From positions 8,184,001 to 8,248,000 of the forward strand of contig CP075496.1 in NCBI GenBank assembly GCA_021613535.1: DNA of 64,000 nucleotides, read 5' to 3'. Made by a program: the position numbers and the translations under genes. The notes under the pieces were generated by a model that did not search any database, was not told the DNA's origin, and saw nothing but the letters and a program-made list of their open reading frames with translations. Below are positions 37,562 to 52,500 of this stretch, piece by piece. Within the stretch, counting starts at the first letter, position 1. Each line of letters starts with the position of its first letter. Source of the DNA: Adineta vaga (Eukaryota; Rotifera).

Positions 37562-40500
37562 ATGATTTCTTTTTATCTTCTCTTGATTTTCATTTGTTCT
37601 CTAATCAAATCGATTTTGACAACAACCCAATCACCATTTGAATTCATCTTCGATTATCATGATAAACAAATCATTGATACAAATTTTACTATAACAACAA
37701 AGTTAATTCATAATCAATCTCAAACAATCGATTGTGACAATCATCGATATGGTTTATGTCTTGTTGAGATATCATTAAAAATTCAATCGAATACATTATC
37801 GACACAATGTTCGTGTCAATTACCAGCAAGATTACGTACAAGTTCAAAACAGGACTATACTTGTATTTTACCAACAACTGATGCTACTGAACAACCATCA
37901 TTGACAATGGTAGTTAATTCGCATGAATCAGAAAAACTGTTTCCAATTGCAACGGCGAATTTTCGATATGCATCAAGATATTCAGTTGAAAAACAAGTGG
38001 AAATTCCAATTGTCATTCGGGTAACTGTTCTCACAAGGAAAAAAAAACATATACAAATTTGTTTTTAGACCAAACAGGATATTAGTAATGAAAATATTCT
38101 GTTACGAACTATTCGAAGTTTGCGAAATCGAATTGATATAAATGATGCAATTGAAAGTGAGCTTGATGATCCTGAATGTACACTTTATAATTATGGTAAA
38201 TAAATGAAATCGAATGATTAGTTGATAAATACAGGTCCGCCGTAGTTTATTTTGTTTAATTTCAGATTATCGTTATACAAATCCATCAGGTTTAGCAAGA
38301 ATCGATCAAGTAAGACATGATGTTTTTTGACTTATACGAAAGTTTTAAGTCAATTTCGTTGCAGTTGGATAGTCCTGTTGCATCGGCTGATTTCGCAAAT
38401 GTAAGTTAAGTGATGAAATTTTTTCTTAACACCATCTCTCTTGTAACTACAAAAAAAAACACATTAAAAGTAATCATGATAAACATCAGAAGAAAGAGTT
38501 CATGTGATTTTCATTATTTTCTTCTTCTTTATAATCTATTGTTTATTGTGTTGTTTTGTTTTTAGGATGTTCTCACAAGTTTGGAAAACAGATTGATAAA
38601 TAAATTTTCATATTTCATATTTTGTTTTGTTTTTTATTGAAAGATGATAATTCAAATGAACGAAAAGGTGAAATCGTTCGTTTCGTCACAAAAAGCTGCA
38701 CTGTAATTCCACCACTCTATGGTAATCCAGATGTTGAATCGATTCGAGTAGCTAGTGCACCAGATATTATCATTGATCAACGTATTGATCGAAATATTGA
38801 TCCAGAAAGTGATGGTATCGATTTTCCTTATATGAAAAGATATATTTTTCTTATACGAATGAAAATCCATATTTATTTACAATTTATTGTTGTTCCCTCA
38901 TGCAATGTGAATTTCTTTTACGTCGTTGCTCATTATGATACAGGAGAAACGGAATTCTATCGATCGACAGTAGGACAAAGTCCAGTTGTTCAAAACTTTC
39001 GCGTGAGACCTACAAAATATTTTGAAGTACATCTGAATTCAACTGATAATGGTTTACCACCGAATGATGTGACATTGAATGTGGTATGTAGAATTTCATC
39101 AACTTTTTGAATGATTTTCTTTGTTCAATATTCAAGGCTTATTGTGTTACACCAAAAGAGGAATGTCCGACTGTAAGTAAATGTATTAATGTTTTGTTAG
39201 AAGGAGAGAACAGTTATTTTTTATGCATTAGGTTATCAATCCAATTTATCCATCGGATGATTACATTGGAACTGTCAACGTGGATGTCAGTTAATAACGT
39301 ATACTTTTGAATATAAATTTTTGTTATTATTATATAGATTAATGCCGATATAAATGGTAATTCATTGTCTCCGTCTGTTCCTGTAAGTAGCTATTTTTTT
39401 TATAGCGTGCTGTTTCGAATGTGAAGATTTTGCTTTTTAAATAGATATTAGACGAAACATTACCTGCGACGTCGTTCATACCATCTCAAAATCCTGTGGC
39501 TGGTGTTGATGTTAGCGTAAGTTTATAATTTATTCATTTTACAAATGAAATAGATAATGACCAAACTCATGTTTTTACGAACAGATTGACACCGAAAATA
39601 TTCCATCACCATTCTATGTAAGATATTCTTGTTTAATTATCTAAAAAAGATGAAAGTTATTTCTATTTTTCAGAGTATTAATGCTGATTTTATACCACAG
39701 CCGACAACGTATGAATCAAGTTATGCGTCTCCTATTGTAAGACTTAATCATTGAAATTATATCTTGCAGCTTTGATTTCATTTAGAATGTTCCACGTCAA
39801 GAATTAGCGGATATCTATCATTCACCTGTTTCGATCATCGGCACCGTCGATATTAACATTGTGAACAACGATCAATCAAATATTCCAGTAAAAAAGTCTT
39901 TCTTCTTCTTATTTGTTTTATGTTTCTAAATATGCTATAGATCCTTAATCAGATGCCGATTGCTTCACAAGTTGTACCTCAACCAACGATATATGTCGCT
40001 GATCCTATCAATAGATCTCCCTTTGTAAGAATTATTTGAAAACAGGATTTACATCTTATTATTTCGTTAGATTGCTAGCCGAGAAGAAATAGTAAATGTG
40101 CCAACCAAATCTTCTGATATTGTTGGTACCGTAGATGTTAGCGTAAGCTTCTCATCTCTAGTTTATCGTCTGATACTTCAACTATGCAATATGATTATTA
40201 TCTCTATTTTATAGATATCTGCCGATACTCCTGATCTATCGTTTTCAAATGATGCTCTTATTGTATGTTCTCTACGGAAAATGATAAGTTCATAATAATT
40301 TAATAGAGTAACAAAATCACATTTCTAGATCATTCTATCACTCATTTAAAAACCGATACAGTTTTTACACTTCATCTGCTAGAATACGGATTATATCTTA
40401 CATCTCTTTTTAGTCACCAATATCTACTTATGATCCTTTACCACCGATGCGAACAACACAAGTACCTGCAAACTATGCATGCTACAACAATCTACAAATT

Positions 40501-43500
40501 GTTGGACATATCAATGTACAGAACATCTTCGACATTAATTCACCTCAAACAACAACCACAACATTATCAGACATCCTCAACTCTCAATCATCATCACCAG
40601 TAAGTTCATCAACAACTCAATACTGACCTTCTTTTATTATTAGGGTTATTCATATCCATCGTTTCACTATCCATACCATACTATTGTCATCAATCTTCGA
40701 GTCAACATCTATGTTCAAGCACTCACTCTTGGATCACAATCGAACGTTCAACGATTTGGTCTTCGACTGTACAATCCTGATCGGAATGTTGATGACACAT
40801 ACTATTCATCGACCGTGCCAGAATATGGAAATCAGCCAGCTATTGTTCGTATTCCACTGGCAAAGGTAGCTATTCGTTTGTACTTGAATTTATACACGAC
40901 GAATGATGGACGACCACCAAGTGACATGAAGATTGTGATTGTGAGTAGATGTTATTGGATGAGATATATGTTATTATGTTGATTGAATAGAATGCATGTT
41001 TTGATACCACATCCTCGTTAGATAGTGGTGGTAGTGAGAGAATAGGTGGTCAATATTATCGAAGTCCAGATGTCGTCCAAATACCATCTCCAGTTAGTAG
41101 TTTAGCTAGATTCCATATTTTAATGATATTATAAGAACATTTTGAACAGATTTTCAACTATAATTCTGATACAATATCGCAACCATATGTTCCATCAAAT
41201 GATATTCTTGGTACTGTGGATGTAGATGTCTCGGTAAGATTAATATATGAATATATTCTATCAGTTATACAGTTGTATACTTCAAAAGATCGATAATCTA
41301 CCATCCTTATCAGTACCTGCACAAAATAATCCAATTGAAACGCTTTATTCGAGAGTTCGAATACCATATGTAAGTGAAGTGCGTATCATACGGAACAAAA
41401 CATTTGTTGCGTTTTATAGGATACGAATACTGGTCGTGTAGCACTTGATTATGGAGCTCCTTCATCAATGAATTTAAACTCAAATTCGCCTGACTATATA
41501 ATGGTTTGTTAGTTGTTTTTATACTATTTAATGTAATGAAATTGTTGTTCAGAATGATAATTATGATCAGTCACCATCAGTCGTTGGAACAATTAATGTG
41601 GATGTAAGATATATTCAAATTGATAGTTAACTTTATGTTCTTAACTAAACTATATTTATTTCTATTCATAGATTGACATAGAAACTCCAAGTTCGCCCGT
41701 CTCCGGCAGCTACTATTCAGTCTGTATATAAAGTCTAGTATTCTCAATAAGCTTTCGCGTACATTGTAGACGATTATTGAACAACCTAGAACACCTACAA
41801 TTCTCAATTATGCCAGTCCAATATTAGTGGTAAGGTTTTCTATTACAATGCTCCTGATACATTTCAGAACCGAATCCTTTTCTTTTTGAGCAAATTAGTG
41901 CTCAATATTTTACTTGTATTTATACTCTCTCTGTCTGACGGATCAAAAGCATGATACAAAGAAAAAGTAATGAACAACATGTTTCGTCTTTATGCTTTAG
42001 TCACCAATAGCTACTTATGATCCATTACCACCGATGCGAACAACACAAGTACCTGCAAACTATGCATGCTACAATAACCTACAAATTGTTGGACATATCA
42101 ATGTACAGAACATCTTCGACATTAATTCACCTCAAACAACAACCACAACATTATCGGACATCCTCAACTCTCAATCATCATCACCAGTAAGTTCATCAAC
42201 AACTCAATACTGACCTTCTTTTACTATTAGGGCTATTCATATCCATCGTTTCACTATCCATACCATACTATTGTCATCAATCTTCGAGTAAACATCTATG
42301 TTCAAGCACTCACTCTTGGATCACAATCGAACGTTCAACGATTTGGTCTTCGACTGTACAATCCTGATCGAAATGTTGATGACACATACTATTCATCGAT
42401 GGTACCAGAATATGGAAATCAGCCAGCTATTGTTCGTATTCCACTGGCAAAGGTAGCTATTCGTTTGTACTTGAATTTATACACGACGAATGATGGACGA
42501 CCACCAAGTGACATGAAGATTGTGATTGTGAGTAGATGTTATTGGACGAGATATATGTTATTATGTTGATTGAATAGAATGCATGTTTTGATACAACATC
42601 CTCGTTAGATAGTGCTGGTGGCGAGAGAATAGGTGGTCAATACTATCGAAGTCCAGATGTTGTACAGGTACCATTTATTTCACCAATACAGCAGCAACAG
42701 CAACGAGAAGCCTCAGTAATTTTTAACTGCTAAGATTCATTGATTTTTTCAAAACGAAGTATTATTTTGATTAGATTGTTAGTTACAATTCTGATGTTAT
42801 GACGTTACCCAACACTGCATCAAACAATATTGTTGGTACTGTCGATGTATCAGTAGGTTTTATGTTTAGCTCTTTTATTACGTTTTCATTTCCATACTTG
42901 AAGATCGATACTGTATCATCTATATCCGCAGCATTGCAGAATAGTCAAATTGAAACGATTTATTCTGGTATTCGAACACCATATGTGAGCAATAGGTTTT
43001 GCTATTGACCATTGTATTCGAAATGTAATTGTTTTTCATACTTTAAAGGAGTCAAATAGTAATTTGGTTACACAATTTGCACCAAATTTTGTACCAATAG
43101 CTTCAACGAACATCAACAATGACAGAAGGATACTAGGACAGAATCTTGTTGGAACAGTGGACGTGGATGTAAGTTAGATGGATATGAGAATTGGTTCCTT
43201 TGAAGATTACTATGAACTGATGAATCCTTGAATGTTTAAGGTTGAAATCAATGGTCAGCCTGTACCAATAGTTGATAATGGTCAACCGGTATGTTTATTC
43301 AACTTGTTCTACAAATCTTCCATACTTATTTTTATAGATATTTTCTGCCGCAAGTCGTACTCCTTCTGTATCATATTATTATAGTCCAATATTACAAGTA
43401 GGCATCGAGTTTAAAGATATTTCTATTGACAGAAAGACGAAATTGTCCCAGAAATTGTATACGATGTTTTCAATAATTTAGTTTTCCGGATTTTCAGAAC

Positions 43501-46500
43501 TTCTGATAGTTTGTTTCCCTTATGAAGTTGAAGAAAACTCTGACTTCATTTTTGATTTTTCTCGTCATCACTATTCAAAAGCTATCATATCCATTCCAGA
43601 TAACTCATATTTCTATTTAGTCACCAGTATCTACTTATGATCCTTTACCACCGATGCGAACAGCACAAGTACCTGCAAACTATGCATGCTACAACAATCT
43701 ACAAATTGTGGGACATAGCAATGTACAGAACATCTTTGACATTAATTCACCTCAAACAACAACCACAACATTATCAGACATCCTCAACTCTCAATCATCA
43801 TCACCAGTAAGTTCATCAACAACTCAATACTGACCTTCTTTTATTATTAGGGCTATTCATATCCATCGTTTCACTATCCATACCATACTATTGTCATCAA
43901 TCTTCGAGTCAACATCTATGTTCAAGCAATCACTCTTGGATCACAATCGAACGTTCAACGATTTGGTCTTCGACTGTACAATCCTGATCGAAATGTTGAT
44001 GACACATACTATTCATCGATGGTACCAGAATATGGAAATCAGCCAGCTATTGTTCGTATTCCACTGGCAAAGGTAGCTATTCGTTTGTACTTGAATTTAT
44101 ACACGACGAATGATGGACGACCACCAAGTGACATGAAGATTGTGATTGTGAGTAGATGTTATTGGATGAGATATATGTTATTATGTTGATTGAATAGAAT
44201 GCATGTTTTGATACCACATCCTCGTTAGATAGTGGTGGTAGTGAGAGAATAGGTGGTCAATACTATCGAAGTCCAGATGTTGTACAGGTACCATTTGTTT
44301 CACCAATACAACTACAACCATCATATGTAAGTGGTACTAAGCTTGTGATCAACACTTTTTCGCTTAATAGGGCGTCAACTATATCTGTATTGCTTGTGTT
44401 TCATCATATTCTCTATTTTAGATGACTGATCTTGGCGAACTAGTTGATAATCAAGCGCCAACATCAGCGTTGAGTGGAACAATCGATGTCATTGTAAGTT
44501 ACATCTTATTAAAGAATGAAATAACATTTTATGCTGGGATTGATTTTAGGTGGTGAGCTATCTGAAGAACTGTTTGAATAGATACAACATTTCTCGTACA
44601 ATAACATTTGTAACTATTCTGATTTTAGGATAATACCATTGGTCAACCATCAGGATCTTTCGGAGGAGTAAGTTATACAAGAAACGAATTTTGAATTATT
44701 ACGAAAATTATAAAATCAATAAAGGATAATTTTGTAGACTTTATTTTTATGATTTTCATATCTATTTAATCTAGTACATAATTCTGTAATATTCTAGTTA
44801 CTATCACCAAATAAACCAATATCATTTTCTCGTAAACCGGGTCAATGTTTTGAACAAATTCTTGTTGTTGGTGGTCCACATATAACCATGATTCGATCAC
44901 GTAATCCTGCTCATCAAATGGTTGGATCAGAAATTAACTATGGTGGTACAGGATATACATTTACATCTCCAAGTGATTCTTATGAATTCGAAATTCATTT
45001 CGTTCAACCATTTACAATGAAATATGTATTTATTCCGTATTCTGCAAATGTAGAAAGTTTTAAAGTCGAAGCATCGCATGCTGGAATGTTAGCTGTATTC
45101 ACTTCGAAAACTACGAATGATGGTGTAGTTGTAGATGGATTTCCTCCTATGTTAATTTCCATGTTAGTAGTTATCATTACTCATACTACGGATGGTTACT
45201 TACCAAGCCACATAACACTTAGTATTGTATGTAAAATTAGGTTAACTGTCTTGTGATACGACTCTTCATGATTGTTTTAGGGTGTTTGTAATCCCATATA
45301 TTCACCATCGAATGTAAGTATAGACGAACAAAGTGATAATGAATTACCCTTTTAGTTGAGAATGAAATTTTACGTGATACGGGTGTAAAAGATAGCTTGC
45401 AGACAGTTACTTTAATTTAACAAATTTTCACAATTTTCTATATGGTTTAATAAACATCGAAGCATCTGTATGTAAATACCGATCAATAGTACTAGTCAAA
45501 GATCTATGAATTTAGTTGGAAAAGATTCCGATATCTCTGCTCTATCTCGTTTTGATGATTGTTTTTTAGGAAGGTAACGAAATTCCTGAAATTACAGATT
45601 GTACTTCACAATTGCGTTTATTTGATAATCCTGAACAAGTTACTCGAGTAGACATCAAAACTCCTGTCGGACATTTGAAAGCTAATAATCTAATAAATCC
45701 TAATCAAAATGGAATGGAATTTTTTACAATAGGCACACATACCATCGATATTGTATTGGCATTAACTCTTGCAATTAATTCCGTAGAATTTCATCCGTTA
45801 AGTAACATTGATAGTTTTATATTACAACTTCATCAATCACATCAATATTATCTGGAAATAATGTCTAATATTGGTTCAAAAAGTATCAATCAACTCGATA
45901 ATGTTCAAGCGAATTTAATACGTATTATTATACTTGGAACATACGATGGTAATCCACCTAATCAAGTATCAATTAAAATAGTAAAAAGATATATTGAATC
46001 AATTAAATATTAGAAATAGTATAATTCCCTTTTGTGAATATTTTAGGCTGCTTGTATACCCATACGCTTACCAAGAATTATGGCAAGTCCATTTAAATAC
46101 GTGAGACAAATATGATTTATATAAGAATACGTAATCGTAATATTCTTTTCCTTTTCAAGGAAATGATAACGAAACGAAGAAAATCACCAAGAATAGATGT
46201 AAGAACGTATCCTTCTGCTATAGGCTCAGCCCATGAGTCAACATATCTTTCGTATTCTAGAATAATCGTGGTGTGATCTTGACATACCAGGTAAAAATAT
46301 TTGAATATATGAATTTGTTCCATGTATTGTTTTCCTTAGGATCAACCGGAACAATCACAAACGTCTATGGAGCTAACAGCAAATATTAATGTATATAACA
46401 AAAATATTGAACAAATACATTAGATTCGAACTCAATGTATTTCTTTTTCTTTAGTTACAAGCAATTCAACAGTCTTCTATAGATACATTTGCGTCACCAG

Positions 46501-49500
46501 TTCTGGTAAGAATTATTGTGAATCTTTCTCTTGTTAAAGAGAAACTCATACCTTTCACAGCAACCCTTATGGTCTACTGACTATATACCATCCATTCGTA
46601 TTCAAGCACCAACAAATGTTCTGGTAACTAGTATACCATAAGTCTTTGTATTGCTTTTTACAACATCTGAAAAACTTCCTCATTTAGCTAGAGCCAATTC
46701 AAAATCCTGTAGTGCGCAGTCAATCATCGCCCATTGTCGTGAGTCTTAGCCTCAGAACATTTGTAATCCTACTACAGTATTCTTTCTCACTGGTCACAGA
46801 TGCTAGCACCGACATATACACCAGCATTTGTCAATCAACCATCACAATCACAACAACTACTTCAACAAACATTGTTCAGTCCGATTCTGTCTCAATCGCA
46901 GGGAAATGTACGGCAACATAGGTTTTACTCTATATATTCTATAAACATATATAACTTCGGCTAAAAACAATTTTTTACTGATTAACTCATGGCCAAATCG
47001 AAATTATACTTTAGGTACCAATACAACGAATTGTTCAAACTTTACAGCCAACTTATCTCACAAGATCACCTTCTGGATTCACTTGTTCACACAACTATCA
47101 AGTCACTACCAATCTACATATCAACAACATCTACACTCTATCACCTTCTTCATCTCCTACATCCTTCTCATCTATCTACGATTCAACTTCATCCAATTCG
47201 CTCTCTACTAACAACGTTAGTTCTCCTTTTCGTATATCATCGTCATCTATGTTTTTGTCTATTCTAGGGCTATTCATTCGATTCACATCATTATCCATTT
47301 CATACTATTGTTGTTACTCTCAAGTTTACAGCCTATGTTCAATCACTCTCACTCGGATCACAATCAAATGTTCAACGGTATGGTCTTCGATTGTATAATC
47401 CTCGTTCTGATGTCGATGACACATACTATTCATCCGTTGATCCCACTACTGGTCAACCAATCATCTCCAATATTCATATGGCAAAAGTGGCTATTCGTTT
47501 GTATATCAACTTGTACACAACATCAGATGGTCAGCCACCAAATAACATTCAGCTCAATCTTGTATGTACACTTTTCTACATGATGATGATGATTTGAAAT
47601 TGTTTGTATTATGCTGATGTATAGAATATTTGTTTTGATCTTCGATCAAGTGAAAGTAGTGATGATGTTGGTAGATCGATGATGATTGGTACACCGATAG
47701 TGGCAAGTCCAGTGGTGGTGGTAGTACCAGATCGTAGATTAGTCGTGGAACAACCACAACTATCGATAGTTCCAACTGTACTGATAATACCAAGTCAAAT
47801 CATTGTAAGTTACATAAATCAATGTATAGGATCTGTCGTAGTCATAGTTATGAATTGGTAATTGAGACGTCTAAAAGACTTATTTTGAAGAAATATTTTT
47901 CGCAAATAATATAAATCTCGTGTTTACTTTGAATAGTTCACGTTTGTTTGTTGTTGTTTAGGAGCAATCTATGCCAGACAGTATTTTTACCGTGAGTGCA
48001 ACCAAATATTGATGTTTTTCTAGGATTGGTGTCGACTGATTTTTCATCTGTATTTATAGAGGACCATTCCAATCGTTCAACCAAGTTTTATGCAGCCTGT
48101 TCGAACCCCTGATACATATGTTGTCGTCGATACGATTCCAAGTTCAGTAAGTAAAATAAATTTTTCTTCTCAAACTCAAACAAATTCATATTCAAAATGT
48201 GTTTTTTTCGTTTGGAATAGATTTTACCAATGCCACAAACAATTGTACAACCAAATCCATTACTGATTATAAGCGTATGTAAAATTATTAACATCACATT
48301 GAATACGTTTATACTATAGGAACCGATTCAACAACTACCAATGCGATCAACGGCGATATTGTCAGAAAGACTTGTTCCAATACAAAAATCTGTAAGATCG
48401 ATCACATTGATTGACGAAGTTTTTGCTTCACACTTCATTTATTACGTAAACCACTCAGATAGGACCTGAAAAAGCCGTTTTTGAGATCATGTATCGTAAG
48501 GCAACTAGAGTTGTTTTTGTCCATAGTTAATCACCTAATAGTATCTTCAGTGTATTATCTGTTCAATTGAATAATACTGCAGTTCTGCATACAATTTCTC
48601 CGCATGGTGTTGCGTCTACTACAACTGTTTTATATATTCTATAGATTCAATCCAACACACAATTTATTGAACTTACGTATCCGTCTCAAATCATAGTAAG
48701 CACAGTTGATTAAGAGATGCAACAATTCAAAAAAAGAATTCTTGACTTTTAGCCAAGTCCCATATACGAAGAACCGATTATTATCGAACAACGATTGCTG
48801 CCAAAGGTATCTTCCTCAATAACTCTTATCATTTACTAATTACTTTTTCGAAAGTTTTCGTTGGTTTTATTTCCCTTGTTCATAGCATAGGGCTTCACTA
48901 TGAATATTCATCTCTGACGTCAAGACATAATCTCATCTAAATGTTACCTATAAATCTCTAGGTGCCGATACAACGAATTGTTCAAACTTTACAGCCAACT
49001 TATCTCACAAGATCACCTTCTGGATTCACTTGTTCGCACAACTATCAAGTCACTACCAATCTACATATCAACAACATCTACACTCTATCACCTTCTTCAT
49101 CTCCTACATCCTTCTCATCTATCTACGATTCAACTTCATCCAATTCGCTCTTTACTAACAACGTTAGTTCTCCTTTTCGTATATCATCGTCATCTATGTT
49201 TTTGCCTATTCTAGGGCTATTCATTCGATTCACATCATTATCCATTTCATACTATTGTTGTTACTCTCAAGTTTACAGCCTATGTTCAATCACTCTCACT
49301 TGGATCACAATCAAATGTTCAACGGTATGGTCTTCGATTGTATAATCCTCGTTCTGATGTCGATGACACATACTATTCATCCGTTGATCCCACTACTGGT
49401 CAACCAATCATCTCCAATATTCATATGGCAAAAGTGGCTATTCGTTTGTATATCAACTTGTACACAACATCAGATGGTCAGCCACCAAATAACATTCAGC

Positions 49501-52500
49501 TCAATCTTGTATGTACACTTTTCTACATGATGATGATGATTTGAAATTGTTTGTATTATGCTGATGTATAGAATATTTGTTTTGATCTTCGATCAAGTGA
49601 AAGTAGTGATGATGTTGGTAGATCGATGATGATTGGTACACCGATAGTGGCAAGTCCAGTGGTGGTGGTAGTACCAGATCGTAGATTAGTCGTGGAACAA
49701 CCACAACTATCGATAGTTCCAACTGTACTGATGATACCAAGTCAAATCATCGTAAGTGATTTGTTCTCTTCATATCTAGTTAATAATTAACGACCTGCTA
49801 ACGGATGAACACGGAGCTACATTTTTTTAATATATGTCATATTTTCTAGGAACCACCTGTAGTATATCGTATGATTGATCCTGTTCCATCTGAATTTGTT
49901 GCAGTACGTAAAATGATTTTGTCCGAGTATATGTGTTGATTGTTCTGTATATAGCAACCAATTATTCAAGAACCACTAAGAGTATCGTCGAGACCATCGG
50001 TAATCACATCAATTGAAGTTGAAGCTGAAATATCACCAGTACGCATCTTCTAGAGATTCATAGCTATAGTTTTTTCAAGGAAAATACCTTTTTTAAACTC
50101 GAAAAGGGCCACAGTATTTGAAATGAAAAATGTCTATCAGAGTTCAATGTGAGAGAAGAAAAGATCACTCAATGAGTTATAGATTGTTTGGAATGAAACT
50201 AGCTTAATATATGATTCTCTACGTAGATTGAATCTGTGCCAGAAGTTGTTATTCATAGTATTCCATCATCAATTATTCAACAACCAGTACGTTGGGTGTG
50301 GCAAGGGTTAATTCTAGAGAATTTATTGTTTTTGATAGATAGTAATGGAAATACGAACACCTGTATTTGCGCAATCTGTACCAGTCGAACGTGTGCGACC
50401 TATGGTATCGTCAACTGTAGTAAGAACTATTTTTAGTGAAGTAAGTAATGTTTCATCAATTGAAACCTCCTTAAAAACAAAGTAAATAGTTCAATAATAT
50501 GGCAATTCATTTGCTCGCATTATGGTGATACTTAATCACTAGTTTTCTAATATTTAGATACGAGAAGCTCCAAAAGACACGATTTTTACTATTTCATCAC
50601 CAATTATAAATGTAATTATTCTAGTTTATACAATAGGCAGTATATATATATGTATTTGTCTATCTTCTAGCAGAGAGTAGAAGAACAACCTCGCTGGGTC
50701 ATCAGACAGCAATCGACCCCGATTATTCAGCAAGAACGAATAGTAACACTACAGAGAGATCCATTGTATGTTTCTCGTTTAGTTCAATCTGATCCTTCAC
50801 CTAATGTAAGTAAAATAACGATGCGCAGATGTATAATATATTTTGAGAATTACTTGCCATCAATAAATAAATTTAAAATGTTCTACAGAGCAAACAACAA
50901 TTAGAAAGTTTTATTAAACAATCATCATACGTGTAAATTTCATTCATTATTTGTTTTCTAGGTGGAAATAACAGTAGAGATTAACGAACAGACATATCCA
51001 TCACTCGCCATTGTAAGTAATTAGTTCATAATTTCATTAGTCTGAACCAGTTCTCTATTTTCTTTAGCCGAGTCCTAACTATATCCAACCAGCTAAACAA
51101 ACAATCGTATATGAGCAACGCTTACCCACTGAAATCTTGCCACTGGTACCCATCGAAGTAAGGAAATTTCTTTCTAATAGTATGTTCATAATAACGGTTC
51201 GACTATATCGAATAATCAATCGTTCATCCATCCATTCAGCTTTTAGATCATGATCTGTTTGTCAGTTATCAAGAACGAGTAGATCATCTCATAAAATTGA
51301 CGTTATTGTTAATTATTCTGATGCTATGAATTCTCAGAAAGCATTTTCCATTCGATTGTTTACTCGACAATCTTACATCTATCTCTGACATCGTCTGAAT
51401 TAATCGGTTTCATTGTCCTTGCACATTTCAATATTTCAACAGTCATTCTCTAAGAAGCTATACAAAAATATCTTTTCAGACACCTGTACGTCAAATACTT
51501 CAAGTACCGCAAAGAGTACAATCCATCGCATCACAGCCAACTTATCTCACAAGATCACCTTCTGGATTCACTTGTTCGCACAACTATCAAGTCACTACCA
51601 ATCTACATATCAACAACATCTACACTCTATCACCTTCTTCATCTCCTACATCCTTCTCATCTATCTACGATTCAACTTCATCCAATTCGCTCTTTACTAA
51701 CAACGTTAGTTCTCCTTTTCGTATATCATCGTCATCTATGTTTTTGTCTATTCTAGGGCTATTCATTCGATTCACATCATTATCCATTTCATACTATTGT
51801 TGTTACTCTCAAGTTTACAGCCTATGTCCAATCGCTCTCACTCGGATCACAATCAAATGTTCAACGGTATGGTCTTCGATTGTATAATCCTCGTTCTGAT
51901 GTCGATGACACATACTATTCATCCGTTGATCCCACTACTGGTCAACCAATCATCTCCAATATTCATATGGCAAAAGTGGCTATTCGTTTGTATATCAACT
52001 TGTACACAACATCAGATGGTCAGCCACCAAATAACATTCAGCTCAATCTTGTATGTACACTTTTCTACATGATGATGATGATTTGAAATTGTTTGTATTA
52101 TGCTGATGTATAGAATATTTGTTTTGATCTTCGATCAAGTGAAAGTAGTGATGATGTTGGTAGATCGATGATGATTGGTACACCGATAGTGGCAAGTCCA
52201 GTGGTGGTGGTAGTACCAGATCGTAGATTAGTCGTGGAACAACCACAACTATCGATAGTTCCAACTGTACTGATGATACCAAGTCAAATTATTGTAAGTG
52301 ATTTGTTCTTTCGTGATCTTGTGAATAATCAACGACCTGATAACTGATGAACACGGAGCAAAAAGTTTTTATTACATGTCACCTTTTCTAGGAACCACCT
52401 GCAGTATATCGTGTGATTGATCCTGTTCCATCTGAATTTGTTGCAGTACGTAAAATGATTTTGTCCGAGTATATGTGTTGATTGTTCTGTATATAGCAAC

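Noticed and set aside
47554-47793. Minus-strand ORF repeated three times (also 49,501 and 52,043)
   Set aside because: Antisense shadow of the unit B exon encoding the Val-rich segment; repeated only because the unit is.
40414-52293. Transposable element or CRISPR-like interpretation of the repeats
   Set aside because: No terminal repeats, target-site duplications, transposase or reverse transcriptase. The repeats carry spliced coding exons in one gene.
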